DNA of 64,000 nucleotides. Origin: Polytrichum commune. Lineage: Eukaryota; Streptophyta; Polytrichopsida; Polytrichales; Polytrichaceae. Positions within the stretch are counted from its first letter, which is position 1. The number at the start of each line of letters is the position of its first letter. The notes under the pieces are model-generated. The model ran no database searches, was not told the DNA's origin, and was given only the letters and a program-made list of their open reading frames with translations. Positions 11,600-23,178 of the stretch are shown piece by piece. The stretch is taken from positions 59,198,429 to 59,262,428 of the forward strand of contig OX485804.1 of the NCBI GenBank assembly GCA_950295325.1, written 5' to 3'. Both the position numbers and the translations under genes were made by a program.

Positions 11600-13310
11600 T
11601 TAAAAAGAGTATTTCTCAGAGGAATCACCTCACTTCTTGGACTTAGAGTAGCCATTGAATACATAAGTTTTTGTGTTCAATTAACTTCAAAATAAATAGC
11701 AAGTATTTAGACTTTGGAAAAAAATGAACTTGAATTGGCCCATTGGTATGAAGTTGCAAAAGGTCGATCAGACATTCAAAATACATTTAAGTGGTTAGAA
11801 TGTGGACATGTTGATCCATTTGGTGAGAAAAAAATATTGGTAGCAAATAAATGTAAAAATATTCGGAAAAAAATATTTTGCCAAAGACATTCCAAAAGAC
11901 AATGAAGCTTTGAAACGATGGAGTCACATCAATCCTCAAACATCTTATGTTAACCAACACAAGCATGTTGATTTTATACCTCATAATATAATTGATTATC
12001 ATCAATTTATTATAGAAAGTGGTGTGAGATTTTTTTGACAGTAGAAAACTTATTCCATAAAATACTGATCGAAATTGAAAAATGTCATGAGTTAAAATCG
12101 GGTACTATGTTTTCAAAAGTGATAGCTATACGTTTGGAAGAAGTGCATTATGGGTTATTAATTGTCAAAATGTGTCTACAAATGGTTATTGGACACAGAC
12201 ATAATATACATCAATTATGAAGAAGATTAAATTATGGGTGAGAGCTGTACAATGTTGGAATGTTACTTTTATGCTTCTTGTTGGAGACAATGCATAATTG
12301 ATTAAATTTTGATTTGTTTAAACAATGTTGATGAATGTTTTCTACATGTTGGGACATATATATATATATATATACATATATTTTTTTTTCATCCATAATC
12401 AGAAACTACATGTTTGGTAGTTAAAGATGGAATAAAATTTATTGCTAATTTATTTTTATCTATTGGGCAATTTATCGTGGTTCTACAACACCCGCCTAAT
12501 AGCTTTCTATAGGAAAAATTTGTTAAAAACAAGGGAACATTACAAAATATTTATTCTTATTATAGTGAGTCATCGAATGGTTAGAGTATGTAATAAAAAA
12601 AAACACATATGATATATTGTCCATCTGTTGTGAAAGAATTGATCAGTCATTATTTCTTCATATTGGATGTTAGTTATGAAAGGTTCTGTACATTTGATTG
12701 AAAATATCATTGAGCAACTCATTTTGATGGAATCAAATTTGGAGATGGAAATTTAGTTTGAAAATTTGAAAGAAAGTTATATTATTAAAGTTAGACAAGC
12801 TTTACATGACAAAAATCCATCGTGGTTGGATTAAAAAAAATTCAAAAAAAACTGATAAGGATAATGATGATGATAAAGATAATAACAATGATGGTGATAA
12901 TGGAGATGAAGTGGAAAAATGTTATTCTTTATTAAGGAAGTGTAAAGAATATGTTTCAATCCTCGAAGGTGACACTTCAAAATAAATATAAATAAATAAA
13001 TATAAATTAAAAATCCTAGTATTGTATTGTAGCAGCTCAAGTAAACGAAGATAGACATTTTTAGAATGAATGTGCAAAATTATAGTCAAATGGAAAAATG
13101 AAGTTTTTAGACGTGAGGCAATTTGTTCTATAAATACAAAAGATCGTGTTAGATATAAATATATTGAACGAAGTCTTGGATTCAATCATGATGAAGAACT
13201 TGAAGTAAAAGCTCGTATACTTGGAACAACATAGTTTGGAGAAAATGCATTGGTACATCCAGATGTACGACATAACATGTTTATTCTAGGTTTAGTTAAA
13301 AAAAATTTGA
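11600..13310 (+). pseudogene. AT-rich block with broken coding-like fragments
   Basis: On the plus strand several pieces read like protein, separated by stops and frame changes: about 11714-11905; a piece in a shifted frame to about 12030; 12035-12220; a piece around 12400-12560; an Asp/Asn/Lys-rich piece around 12840-12980; and a piece around 13080-13290. Composition is visibly more AT-rich than the flanks, with a TA microsatellite at about 12360. All pieces point the same way, which suggests one or more decayed genes rather than random frames. I do not recognise the family. A captured mobile or viral-type sequence and an old host pseudogene are both possible. Confidence 0.3.
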
Positions 13311-13319
13311 ATGGTTAGA

Positions 13320-16300
13320 AGTATTTTAGTTGATATTTGCATTTAATCATACAGATATATATAGTTAGGAGAAGAAAATAGTTGTGACAATATATATTGA
13401 AATATTATTATTATTATATAAATTAATGTCTATTATTTTAAAAGTATCTTCAAATAATTAATATAATAAAAATGACACAACAAATTGGAACACATGCCTT
13501 GTTTGTTTGAAATTGCTTAACAAAAAATTGGTATGATTTGAAATTTATTGTCATATAAACTACCATAGTTTAAACTTTATTATGGTATAGATTGTGATAT
13601 TGTAATTTGAATACCAAATTATTTTCATTGATTGTTTGAATTAGTTATGTTTACGACCATGTCTATGGTAATTTCAACTTCATATGTTTTTACTAGTGTT
13701 TGTTTCAGTTTACAAATTTCATAATTATATTTATGGAGGATGAGGCACATGCCTCATTCCTTTTTTTGATTTTTTTGATTTTAGACTTTTTAAATATAAG
13801 GTGACACAAGTATGTCATTATTTTCTTCGGAATCATCAACTTCAATGTTATTGCTTCTATGGTGAAGCATGTGTTGTGTCACTTAGTTTCAATTTGTTTT
13901 TATGTTTCTAGCCAAAGGGTGAGGTATATGTGTCACACTTCTCATTCAATTCACAAACAATAAATATTAAGGCAATGCATGAAGGGATGTGTATTACTCC
14001 TTTGATTTATTTCAAAACCTAAAAAAATTTGACCAAAAAAGTGAAACACAATATAAATATGACTATCATATAGCGTATAAGGCTTGTTTTGGAATAATAA
14101 TTTGAAATATTTATGCCAAAGTACGAAGTTATTGCATATTCAATTCATAATTTGAGAATAAAATATTAAGAAATTAATCCCAAGAAAAATGCACATGCTT
14201 ATGTGCATTTTTAACAAAACTGGTGTTATTGGATTGATGGCATTGGTTTTCCTTTCTTATACAAATCAGTCTTTGATTTAGAGACGTGTATTTAGTTTTC
14301 ATTCTTAGATCTACACCTCACCATGCTCCAATCAAATATAGAGTTGAAAAAAACATTTATATGTTATATTTAGACATTTCTACCTAAGTGGACGTGATAT
14401 GTGTAGAGCTCTAGTGAAATCCTCCCCGAACAATGATGAACATGCCACTTAATACCATAAACAATGAAGTAGTCTAGTCATAGTTGTAGTCCGAGAGTCA
14501 AGAAATTGTATTGTTGATTTTGGTGCGAAGTTCAAACGTAAGTTTGTGGCCACTTTATGGACCCCTAAAAACATTACTTTCAATTTGAGAACCTATTAGT
14601 ACCTATTCACTAGGGCAGTGAGTTTGTGCCAATTTTGTGAAGATCATAGTAGGTGAAAGTTTATTGCTTTTTGTTAGGATGTGCCACATGTCATCTAGTG
14701 ATTGGTTGGAACCAATGTTGGATTGATATAGTTTTTTTAATACCATTTAGGTCTCTACAATGAGGATTTCACAAATTTTCATACTAGTAAGGTATGGGAA
14801 CCTTTTTTTCCCGATATCATTTGGGACTCGATATCATGCAAGAATATTTATACCTAGACAAATCGCCTTAATAACAATATGGTGTAGAATATTCTTGTTC
14901 AAGCCTCCATACTAACTTGAATCATGCACCACACACCTACCAACACATGGAAAGTTTTGTATGCAAAACAACGATCCCTTGACCGTAACTCAAGTTGAAT
15001 TAAAATATAACAATGTTGAACCAAAAATGAATTCAAATTTACAAATATTCTCTCAGCTATAAATACCCATCCAATATCAAAATTTGACTTCTACTACAAT
15101 TTTGATATCCACAAATAGGTTGGTTCTTTAGTACCATAATTGATCTTGATCATTGATGCTAGACATTCACCTATTTACCACCGTTTCAAAATTGGTTGGA
15201 ACCTCTCAAAAGATGATGTGGAAATTGAATATACCATTGCAATCCTTGAGGCTTTGGTTGTGTAATTCTTGTTCTTGGACATGGCGCCGACATTGCATCG
15301 ACCTTGAAGTAGGTTCTTACCAAACTATCAGAGACTAAAACTATTGGAGACTACCAACTTCTTCTTTAAGATAAATTTTGCTTACATAATGTCTTTCAAT
15401 TATAGCATGCATTAGACATTTTGTCTCACAATTGATCTCATATCACATTATTTACATGAATGCAATCCTCCTCAATGACGCTTGAATTCCCTTCCACACA
15501 AAATGTAACCTCTATAGGGAAAGTATTAGGGTTAAGGAGACCTACTAATTGTTCTCAACTTTTTCCATTTTATGTATCTTTCATTTTCATACTTTCTCCA
15601 ATCAACCAAGACTTCAGGTGATTTTCATCCTTGTTGAAATAGTGTCTATTTTTAGATATTTCGTTTCAAATATTCTTTGTGTCCATGAACTTTTTTTTTG
15701 TTTTTGTTTTTGGGTAAGTTCATGCATATATGAATCTTGTGTGATATACAATATTAACTTTTTATATATATATAAAATAAATTGGTCCTTATGTTGTTGA
15801 CTTGGGATGAATATGTTGAGGTGATTTTGGGGAGATTTGGGCTTGGACCTTTGGAGGCTAACCCAAATCCTATGGACACTTCAATGTTAAGCCACATAAA
15901 GCCAAAATAATACTCGGATGGGTGACCCTCCTAGCACTTGAAACTAGCATTAAAGTATATTTGGACTAACCACCTGTCCAAAAATAATAAAGGATGTGCA
16001 CTTGTGGGAATAAAAACACCAAACAACAACATCAAAAGCAACAACACAACAACCACAACTTCACATGGGTTGTATTCCACGTTCGCCAACCATCATAGTT
16101 GTGTAGTTTTGCTATCTAGTGTATGTGATGTTGGCGGTTGAAATTGTTCAATATTCATGCATGAATTCAAATATACTCAAACCCTGGTTTTGATTTCCGG
16201 TGCACTCTTACCACCTTATGGTCCACCTAATCACGTGGGGGTGTACGGGTGGACCATATAATTCAACTAACATTATTGGAACCTGGGGGACTCGCCCTTG

Positions 16301-16734
16301 GGGAAGTAGGCTTGTCCATGCCCATTCAAGAATGTTCACTTTTGAAATGGACAAACCCATTTTCGATATTTTGGAATGTTGGAGATAGGCAATGAACATG
16401 TGAGAGAGGAGTTATAGTTGTTGAGGAGTTCATCACAATGGGAAAAAGTAAGTTAACAAGGCATAAATGTGGGATCCTAGAAAAGGGCACTGATTGCACT
16501 GACTCAAGTTTTCCTCCACCAGTCATGAAAAATAAGTCAACATGTGATGTGAATATGGGTTGAGAAAGAATCTTGCATGTGGAAATATACTATAATTTCA
16601 ATGATTTCAAATGAATTGTGATTTTTTTTTGGTTTGGTAAACATTGTAATATCAATTTTAAGGCCTCTCAAAAACCACCCCATTATCACACATATACCAC
16701 ACTTACACAAAATTGCTTTGAGTTATGGGAAATG
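13320..16734. other. Unassigned AT-rich region
   Basis: About 3.4 kb with no frame longer than about 85 codons, no RNA gene and no bounded element. There is a short TA run near 15760. Confidence 0.35.
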
Positions 16735-17065
16735 GGTATGTCTACCTTATATTTGAGTAGTATGTGATTATTTGTACCTCCACGAACGGATACCATAAAG
16801 ACATCATGTGTTTAAAAGAAACCGGACTACGTGCTCAGAATATGATAACCATTCTAGACTCAATAGTCAACATCATTGGGTGGACCTATATGACCCACTT
16901 AACAAGCAAGAGAATCTCCATTTTGATGATGAACAAGGTATTCGTACGAGCTCCAAAAGTTACGAGGAACGTGACTACAACCTTTACGTGGATTTGCTAC
17001 CAAACTTCTACTGATCAAATGTTTCATAGCCTAGGAGAAGTGGGCTAGTGGGAAAAAAAACAAAC
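16735..17065 (+). repeat. Dispersed repeat, family G, copy 1
   Basis: It shares a linear order of matching blocks with 26540-26930 and 40955-41275, and with 39810-40095 in inverse orientation: a GATTGG/ACCGGACT block, TTCTAGACTCAATAGTC, a GACCTATATGACC block, and a closing AGGAGAAGTGGGCTAGT block. Frames of 94 and 68 codons here shift between copies, so this is not a conserved gene. Ends and class are undetermined. Confidence 0.6.
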
Positions 17066-17227
17066 ATTCAAGACCTATCTACCTTGTACTCCACCCCACA
17101 TTGTGGTGGACTTCACATACTCCAATTTATCCCAAACAATCCCAAAATTTGTGTAGAATCATATTTCTATACATTGTGTCCACATCTACCATTGGGATCA
17201 TGGATATTTTCTCAAACCAATGCACTA

Positions 17228-17507
17228 CACTATATTGTATTTAGTGTCATGTGGTATTTTAAGTTATTGTGGTTGCTTTTCTAATGACGGTCCTTATGAA
17301 TAAATTTACAAGTATTGACATGAATGATTAAAATTTGATATCATGCATCCTAATAACTGTGTATTGAAATATTGTCATAAAAGATTGAAATTTGGATGAA
17401 ATTCACTCAGTGAATGACAATAATTGCGTGAAAAATATAATCTTAGGTTCACATTCAGTATCGAGCAAGACAATTAGAGTTGGCGACACTAAAGACAATG
17501 TTTAGTG
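17228..17507 (-). mobile_element. TA-flanked MITE, family I, inverted copy
   Basis: The left end CACTATATTGTATTTAGTGTC is preceded by TA. The right end reads GGCGACACTAAAGACAATG then TTTAGTG, with the next bases altered. The interior, such as AAGACAATTAGAGTTGG, is the reverse complement of the copies at 36250 and 56647. The ends resemble Tc1/mariner-type MITEs. Confidence 0.65.
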
Positions 17508-17675
17508 AACTCCTTGTAGGGTTTGTAAAGTTAGCAGTTTTTGAGAGGCATGCAATGCTTCTTGCAAATTTAGATTTTATGGAAATTACGAGTTTAAAGG
17601 TACGAGTGTGCCAAATCACGATATCTTTCAGATGGATGAAGTCCCGTGTCAATTGGAGGAGACCTCATCCATCCG

Positions 17676-18180
17676 TAACCATCTGTTTAGAGGGTCTCGC
17701 TGATGTGGCTACCTTTTATTGGCTCATGAGCATGGTGGAAAACAATCCATAACCCATGACCCTCTTTCTAGTTTCCTACCTACCAAGTAGTAGTACAAAG
17801 CCACCATCTATATATTTTTAGCGTCTTAAATTCAAATCTCTACACGTCCAGCGCCCGCGTGGCCGTGACGCTCCGGGGTCGTCCACTGCCTCACACAATT
17901 CAAGAATCCCATGGCTTCCAAGAACCTCCACCTCTGAGCCCGCCATCGCCCTTGACAACATAGAAAGAAGAAGGAATAGAGAAGAGCAGACAATCCAAGC
18001 TAGTTGTAAACCTTTCACGACCAAATCTGCCTCTTCGTGGCATGTTTTGTGAAGATGGAACAAAATCGACTGAAACACCTACAAACCGATCACAAACTCT
18101 AATAAACCAGCTTGAAACTATGAAGCAAACCCGCCACAAAGACCTACACTGGAGCTCGACCCTCTAAACAGGTGGTTACG
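17676..18180. mobile_element. Element K: GC-rich segment between short inverted repeats
   Basis: The left end CCGTAACCATCTGTTTAGAG then GGTC, and the right end GACCCTCTAAACAGGTGGTTACG, are inverted repeats of about 24 bp. The 450 bp between them is clearly more GC-rich than the neighbourhood and holds two overlapping minus-strand frames (86 and 79 codons) without a recognised domain. No target duplication is evident. A Pack-MULE-like element with a captured gene fragment is one possibility, but nothing identifies the cargo. Confidence 0.45.
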
Positions 18181-18183
18181 TCG

Positions 18184-18308
18184 GGTAACCGGCTCGAGGG
18201 CTAGGGTTATCACCTGGGGTTGGTGATGCTCACGTGGCTCGCCCTCCGGGCCCGCCAAGTGAGCATCACCAACCCCAGGTGATAACCCTAGCCCTTGAGC
18301 CGGTTACC
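18184..18308. repeat. Near-perfect 50-bp inverted repeat (hairpin)
   Basis: Arm 18184-18233 starts GGTAACCGGCTCGAGGGCTA and arm 18259-18308 ends TAGCCCTTGAGCCGGTTACC. I count one mismatch in 50 bp and a 25-nt GC-rich loop. Pairing stops sharply at both outer ends. It lies three bases beyond the right end of element K. It could be a small foldback element or the template of a hairpin RNA; no TATA box or polymerase III box was evident beside it. Confidence 0.9.
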
Positions 18309-18975
18309 TAGTTCATAAAGTTCTTTGAAAAAACACGCATGATAAGCCCTAAGAAACTTGCGATCCTCCATACCGGTCCCTTGAAAAATCACATTAAACT
18401 AACATTTAAATATCAGTTGTCCAAAAATTACATGGGATGTACACCTAAGGTTTAAGTTTTTCACATAAATTTTGGACATTTCCAACCGTCAATATGATGT
18501 ACACCATATCGCAAAACTACACAATTATGATAATTTGCTAACATGGAATACAAATGTTTGAAGTTGTGGTTGTTATGTTGTTGCTTTTATTGTTGTCATT
18601 GGATTTTTTTTTTATCCCTATAACTACACATTCCTTATTATTTATGGACAAGTGGAGTTTGTCCAAATATACTTAAATGTCACTTATGTACTTGTGAGGA
18701 CAAAAACATTAAATGACAGTAGCAAAAAAACAACAACACGACCACCATAACTAGAATCTTTAGATTTCATGTTTGTGTAGTTTTGCGATCTAGTGTACAT
18801 CATATTGACAATTGGAATCGTCCAGAATTAATGCATAAACCCAAGTATACTTAAATTTTAGTTTTCATAATGTCCGACTATGGAGCAAGTTGATAGTTGA
18901 ATGTTTGTTTGCATACAACCTACCTGAGGATCCTTACATCCATACAATAGGATCGCTAATAACACTACACTAAAC

Positions 18976-19140
18976 ATGAAATTTAGTGTCACCAATTCTA
19001 ATTGTCTTGCTCAATACTAATTTTAAACTGCCCATGTAGTGTCATCAAGACTAAATGTAAACCTAACATTCTTGACTTGGAATAAAATTATGGGCATTCT
19101 AGAATTATTGTATAGTTGCAGAAAAAGAAGTCACTTACTG
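18976..19140 (+). mobile_element. TA-flanked MITE, family I, truncated copy
   Basis: It starts CACTAAACATGAAATTTAGTG then TCACCAATTC and follows the family I interior for about 150 bp. The right end is missing; the copy breaks off where a GGGCCGGTTTACAC end begins. Confidence 0.6.
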
Positions 19141-19142
19141 AG

Positions 19143-19320
19143 GGCCGGTTTACACTATGCACCATGAAGTCGGACCAAGAAGATGGCATTTTTCCATGGT
19201 CCGACTGGATGGTCCAACTTCCATTGGTCCGGTTTCTTAAAAAATAAATTTACAAAGCCTTTGGGCTCCTCACTAGGTGTGCCCCAAATGCGGACCAAGA
19301 GAAATAGCCATGCACCCAAA
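19143..19320 (+). mobile_element. Family E left end, copy 1
   Basis: GGGCCGGTTTACAC is followed by an ACCATGAAGTCGGACC block and by GGTCCGACTGGATGGTCC. The same order is seen at 20904-21010, and a shorter related start lies near 19811. No matching right end was found, so it is a fragment or has lost an end. GGGCC ends recall the Harbinger-like family H1, but the class is not established. Confidence 0.4.
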
Positions 19321-19341
19321 AATTGAATGTGTTGGATTTTT

Positions 19342-19767
19342 TTATAATATATGTCCAAAAAGGATAGTTTTGGAAAAAATAAAAAAGTAAAAATCAAGTT
19401 GAACCATTTTGTTGTTTTCTGTTGTTTTCTCTCGTCTTCTTCTTTCTCTCCCCATAAAAAAATTCATTAAAAATTCATTATAACAACCTTTTTTCGCCAT
19501 GGGCCTTTGCCTTTTTCTACCATGGAATCTTTTTGGCCTCTCCCACCCCAAACCCCGGTGGACCATGTCAATGGATAATGCAGACCTTAAAATATGTCTT
19601 GAAGGAACCTCAAACTCTATGGTCACTTTGTCATTTGTTCCTTGGTGTAAACCGAAGTGGACCTCGGACGAGTTCAACAACCAATCACATATTTTACAGG
19701 GCCTTAGGATGACTTCACGGTTCATTATGCAAATAGCTCCTAAGTGGTTATTCCATCCATATTTCAA
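19342..19767 (-). CDS. Unrecognised 141-codon open frame, doubtful
   Basis: This is one of the longer frames in the window and its composition is reasonably protein-like in the first 100 residues. The final 40 residues are compositional, from A- and T-rich sequence. An overlapping plus-strand frame of 92 codons uses the same bases. I see no recognised domain, signal peptide or splice structure, and it lies between family E ends. It may be part of a non-autonomous element rather than a gene. Confidence 0.15.
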   Translation of the reverse strand: MKYGWNNHLGAICIMNREVILRPCKICDWLLNSSEVHFGLHQGTNDKVTIEFEVPSRHILRSALSIDMVHRGLGWERPKRFHGRKRQRPMAKKGCYNEFLMNFFMGRERRRREKTTENNKMVQLDFYFFIFSKTILFGHIL

Positions 19768-20061
19768 TCCTCAGTGACAATGTTTCATTACATAAATCTT
19801 AGAATGCTAAGGGGTTGTTTACACCATGGACCATGAAATCGTCCCGACTGGGATGTATATGTATTCACGATCAGGACACGCACACATAGCACATGACTAT
19901 AGGGGATCAAAGAGTTTGGGGCAAAGCTACCCAAAATAAACCCTCAAGGATGCCCAATTTCCACCCTACCCACAAAAGAAGTAGATGGTGTTAAAATAAA
20001 AATAGAAAATCCAAGGAAGGCTAGCAACTCCACTTTGAAGCGAGTGTGTGTAGGGCCTAGA

Positions 20062-20475
20062 CCCGGGGAGTGCACTTAAAGTTAAGATTAGGAATACACG
20101 TGAGTGCGTTTTAATGGCATACCCCCTACAATACTTGGCCTTAAAATAGTTTTTAAATTAATAATATTCAAGTGCCAAATCATTACGTATATATCTATCA
20201 CTTGGTGTAAATTTCAGGACGAAAAGTTTTTAAAAGTTATTTAAAAAAATGATAGAAGTTTGAACTAAAATGCGTTGTTTTTTGCTTCAAAAATCAATTT
20301 AAGAATATTTACAATTGATTATTTTTTGAAATTTATACAACAAAAACTTTAGATTGTGTTTAACAACTTAGTTTTTTTTTACAATTTTTAGATGAGTTTT
20401 TAGTACATACATAGGGGGGGTCAAAAGTACGCACTCACGTGATTCCTAGTCTTAACTTTAAGTGCACTCCCCGAG
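20062..20475. mobile_element. hAT-like MITE, short copy
   Basis: The left end CCCGGGGAGTGCACTTAAAG and right end CTTTAAGTGCACTCCCCGAG are inverted repeats extending to about 45 bp. The perfect 8-bp duplication GGCCTAGA lies on both sides (20054-20061 and 20476-20483). An 8-bp duplication is typical of hAT elements. The 414-bp body is AT-rich and non-coding. A longer relative with the same ends is at 46356-47808. Confidence 0.85.
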
Positions 20476-20747
20476 GGCCTAGAAAAACTTTACTTGTGTA
20501 GATTTGCACTGAAATGTTCATGGGATCATTAAAATAATCATAATAATTAACTCTAACCATAATCTTAATCTTAGTCTTAATTATAATCATAATACCATAA
20601 TGATCATAATCATAAAATTATTTGTACTCTAGGGATTTGAAAGTTCATTATAGAAACCCAATATTATCAAGCCTCTTTTGCCCCCTATAAAACAGCTCCA
20701 AGTTTGTTGTGCTCGATTTGAGCTCCAATTTCCTATGATCTATTTGA

Positions 20748-20860
20748 GTACACTAAACATTGTAATTAGTGACATATGGTAGTCTATATCATTGTGGTAA
20801 CTTTTCTATTGGCACTTCTTATGAATATAAGTTTATAAGTACCGGTGAGTGTTGTCATCC
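20748..20860 (-). mobile_element. TA-flanked MITE, family I, partial inverted copy
   Basis: TACACTAAACATTGTAATTA opens a stretch matching the start of the inverted copy at 17228 (GTGGTAACTTTTC, CTTATGAATATAAG, TTTATAAGTA). The match is lost after about 110 bp. Confidence 0.5.
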
Positions 20861-20903
20861 CAACTTACTTTTAGTGAGTCCACTTTTTAGTTGGGTATAT
20901 TTA

Positions 20904-21010
20904 GGGCCGGTCTACACCATGGACCGTGAAGTCGGACTATGGAAGACGGTTTTTCCCCGTGGTCCGACTTGATGGTCCAACTTCCATGGACTGTGATCGT
21001 GAATACGTAT
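20904..21010 (+). mobile_element. Family E left end, copy 2
   Basis: GGGCCGGTCTACACCATGG is preceded by TTTA and followed by the same GAAGTCGGAC and GTGGTCCGACTTGATGGTCC blocks as at 19143. No right end was found. Confidence 0.4.
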
Positions 21011-21886
21011 ACATCCCAATCGAGTCCCACTGGATGAAATCGAGGTCAATGGTCCCAATTTAAAGGTCAACCTTGCTAAGAAAACAACACCAGATAGTAA
21101 AGTTGTTCTACCCATTGTTCTATACCATATTGTAAGTGTTACAAATCCCCACCCGCTCCTGAACCCAGTAGGAAATAGTTCTCATTAGAGCGCTGTCATC
21201 GATGATGGACGACCTAATTTCGACGTTGTGTAGTGTGAGCCTCACTTTGAGCTCAGTTTGGCACACCCTTCACACCTATTATCGTGGGCTGAAAGTTAGA
21301 ATGCGTTGAAAACACGATGACGGCACTGTACTTAATGTGTGGGTTGAGAATCAGGGTGACTCGTAAACCAATAGAATTTACTGATATTGGAATATAAAGT
21401 GACAAAAAAATACTAACAACATACTAATATTTTAATATGCAATCGACAATGTAATGATATGACATATTTCAACATACGTTTCTACTTGTGAACATAAAAT
21501 CTTGTAGATCAAAATGGTGTGGGTCAATAAAGATCTACCCTTGACCCAAAATATCGTGGTATGTCAAAAATTTAAGTGGGTGAGAGTAATATATGTGAAA
21601 TGCGGTGCTGACCGGTGAGCTATGCAAGGTACTACCTTACGATATAATAGTGGCTCGATACCCATCAACCATTTATTGTTATAGTTGGATTGGACTTGAC
21701 TTTGGGTCCAAGTGCCAAGGACCACGCACTATAACTTATAACTAGTTGCATGGAGACCGACCGGACTCGAACTTGTCCTTGACTTCATTTATGTAACTTG
21801 CCGTCCCGAATAACTTGTGACTTACACGGAACCAAAGTCAACCTTGACTCAAACAACCAACATATACTAACCCCCACTAAAATTCC

Positions 21887-22085
21887 ACTACACTAGATAG
21901 ATATTGTATTTAGTGTCACCAATTCTATTTGCCTTGGCTCAACACTACTTGTAAACCATAGATTATTTGTCATTCGCTAACAAAAAAAGAATCTTGGCAT
22001 AATAGGTTTACCATGCGGCAAATATTTCACTCACTTATTGATATTTCATCTAAATTTTTGGTTCATAAGTGAGATTAAACCACAT
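21887..22085 (+). mobile_element. TA-flanked MITE, family I, partial copy
   Basis: CTACACTAGATAGATATTG then TTTAGTGTCACCAATTC matches the left end and interior of the copies at 36250 and 56647. The right terminal repeat is not recognisable. Confidence 0.55.
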
Positions 22086-23042
22086 TTAAGACAACCAATC
22101 ACACCGCGAAACCGAAGTCATATTTCTATGTAACAATGACGATAAGATATATAGATGTAATATGCATTTGAGTTCAAATTACGTATTCAAGCTAACTTCC
22201 CATACGTTTATTTTCTTGAATTGTATGGTTTAAATGGAAGAAGAAAAAAAATGCAATTGATAAATCATTCCATTCAAGTTGGGTCGGATTTGAACTAGCT
22301 TACATCAATAACAAGTAATCGTATACACCTCCGTAAATGACATCTCTAAGGCCCATAAATGGAGCACTTGGACCCTAGGGGGTGGACTTCATTGTCAAGT
22401 TGAACACCATGTGTGATTAAAAAAAATGAAATGTACTTTTGACATAAAGCATCACCAAAACATGTCAAAAAAATTATCATGTTTTTTTCCCTTGAGTAGA
22501 TATACATAGTATCCATTACATTGTAACAAATGATAACCAAATTTGATGATTTTTTTTTTTTATAAAACATATTGTTTCTAACTAGAATGACGCAGAATTG
22601 AACTAAAACAATTACTACAAAAATGAAGATCACTAAACAATTCAAAAAATAAAATAAAATATTCTCGATGATTATGTATATGTAGAAAAAAAAATCATAA
22701 TTTTTAAAATTATCTATAGTGTATAATATAGGGTAGTAAACTTTATCGCATGTGGTTATGAAACATGAGGGGGTGTGATCGCCCCGAGACTTGGACCTTG
22801 AAAGGGTTAGGAAGAGTGAGCATTCAAGGGCTACATAGTTTAGCCGGAGACCAACTACGTCGCCAAAAGTGGGGAAAAGCCCAAATGCGTTGTGGACTTT
22901 GAGTTTGAAATTTGTGAAAAAGAAGAGGCGACCCAATTCCGATGTTGAAGCCCTTTGAGGGTTCTTCCGGACATTGAATGGAAATTATCCATGCTATTTC
23001 AACTTCTTACAATGTTATTCAAAAACCAGGAGCAGATTTGGT
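22086..23042. other. Unassigned; contains the longest open frame and a family M arm
   Basis: A 196-codon minus-strand frame (22346-22936) consists largely of Phe, Ile, Leu and Val from AT-rich sequence and has no domain I recognise, so I do not call it a gene. At 22383-22418 there is a single arm matching the foldback MITE at 3700-3824 (CTTCATTGTCAAGTTGAACA). Confidence 0.35.
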
Positions 23043-23178
23043 GGCCATAACATTATTCAAATCCATAAACAATGTGTTGTGGGACTGATAATATTCCACA
23101 AAATATTCCCTAATGTTTCCCACATTCAGTATGTCAGTTCCACTGAACAATGTTATGAATCTAAATAATGTTATGGCC
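23043..23178. mobile_element. Palindromic MITE, family D, copy 1
   Basis: It begins GGCCATAACATTATTCAAAT and ends AATAATGTTATGGCC. The inner parts, GGGACTGATAATATTCC and the opposite strand, also pair. At 136 bp nearly the whole element can fold on itself. Related copies lie at 26987-27140, 35150-35213 (one arm) and 40523-40668. Confidence 0.8.

Noticed and set aside
22346..22936. Longest open frame in the window (196 codons, minus strand)
   Set aside because: Dominated by Phe, Ile, Leu, Val, Tyr and Lys from AT-rich sequence, with no domain, no gene structure and no conserved copy.
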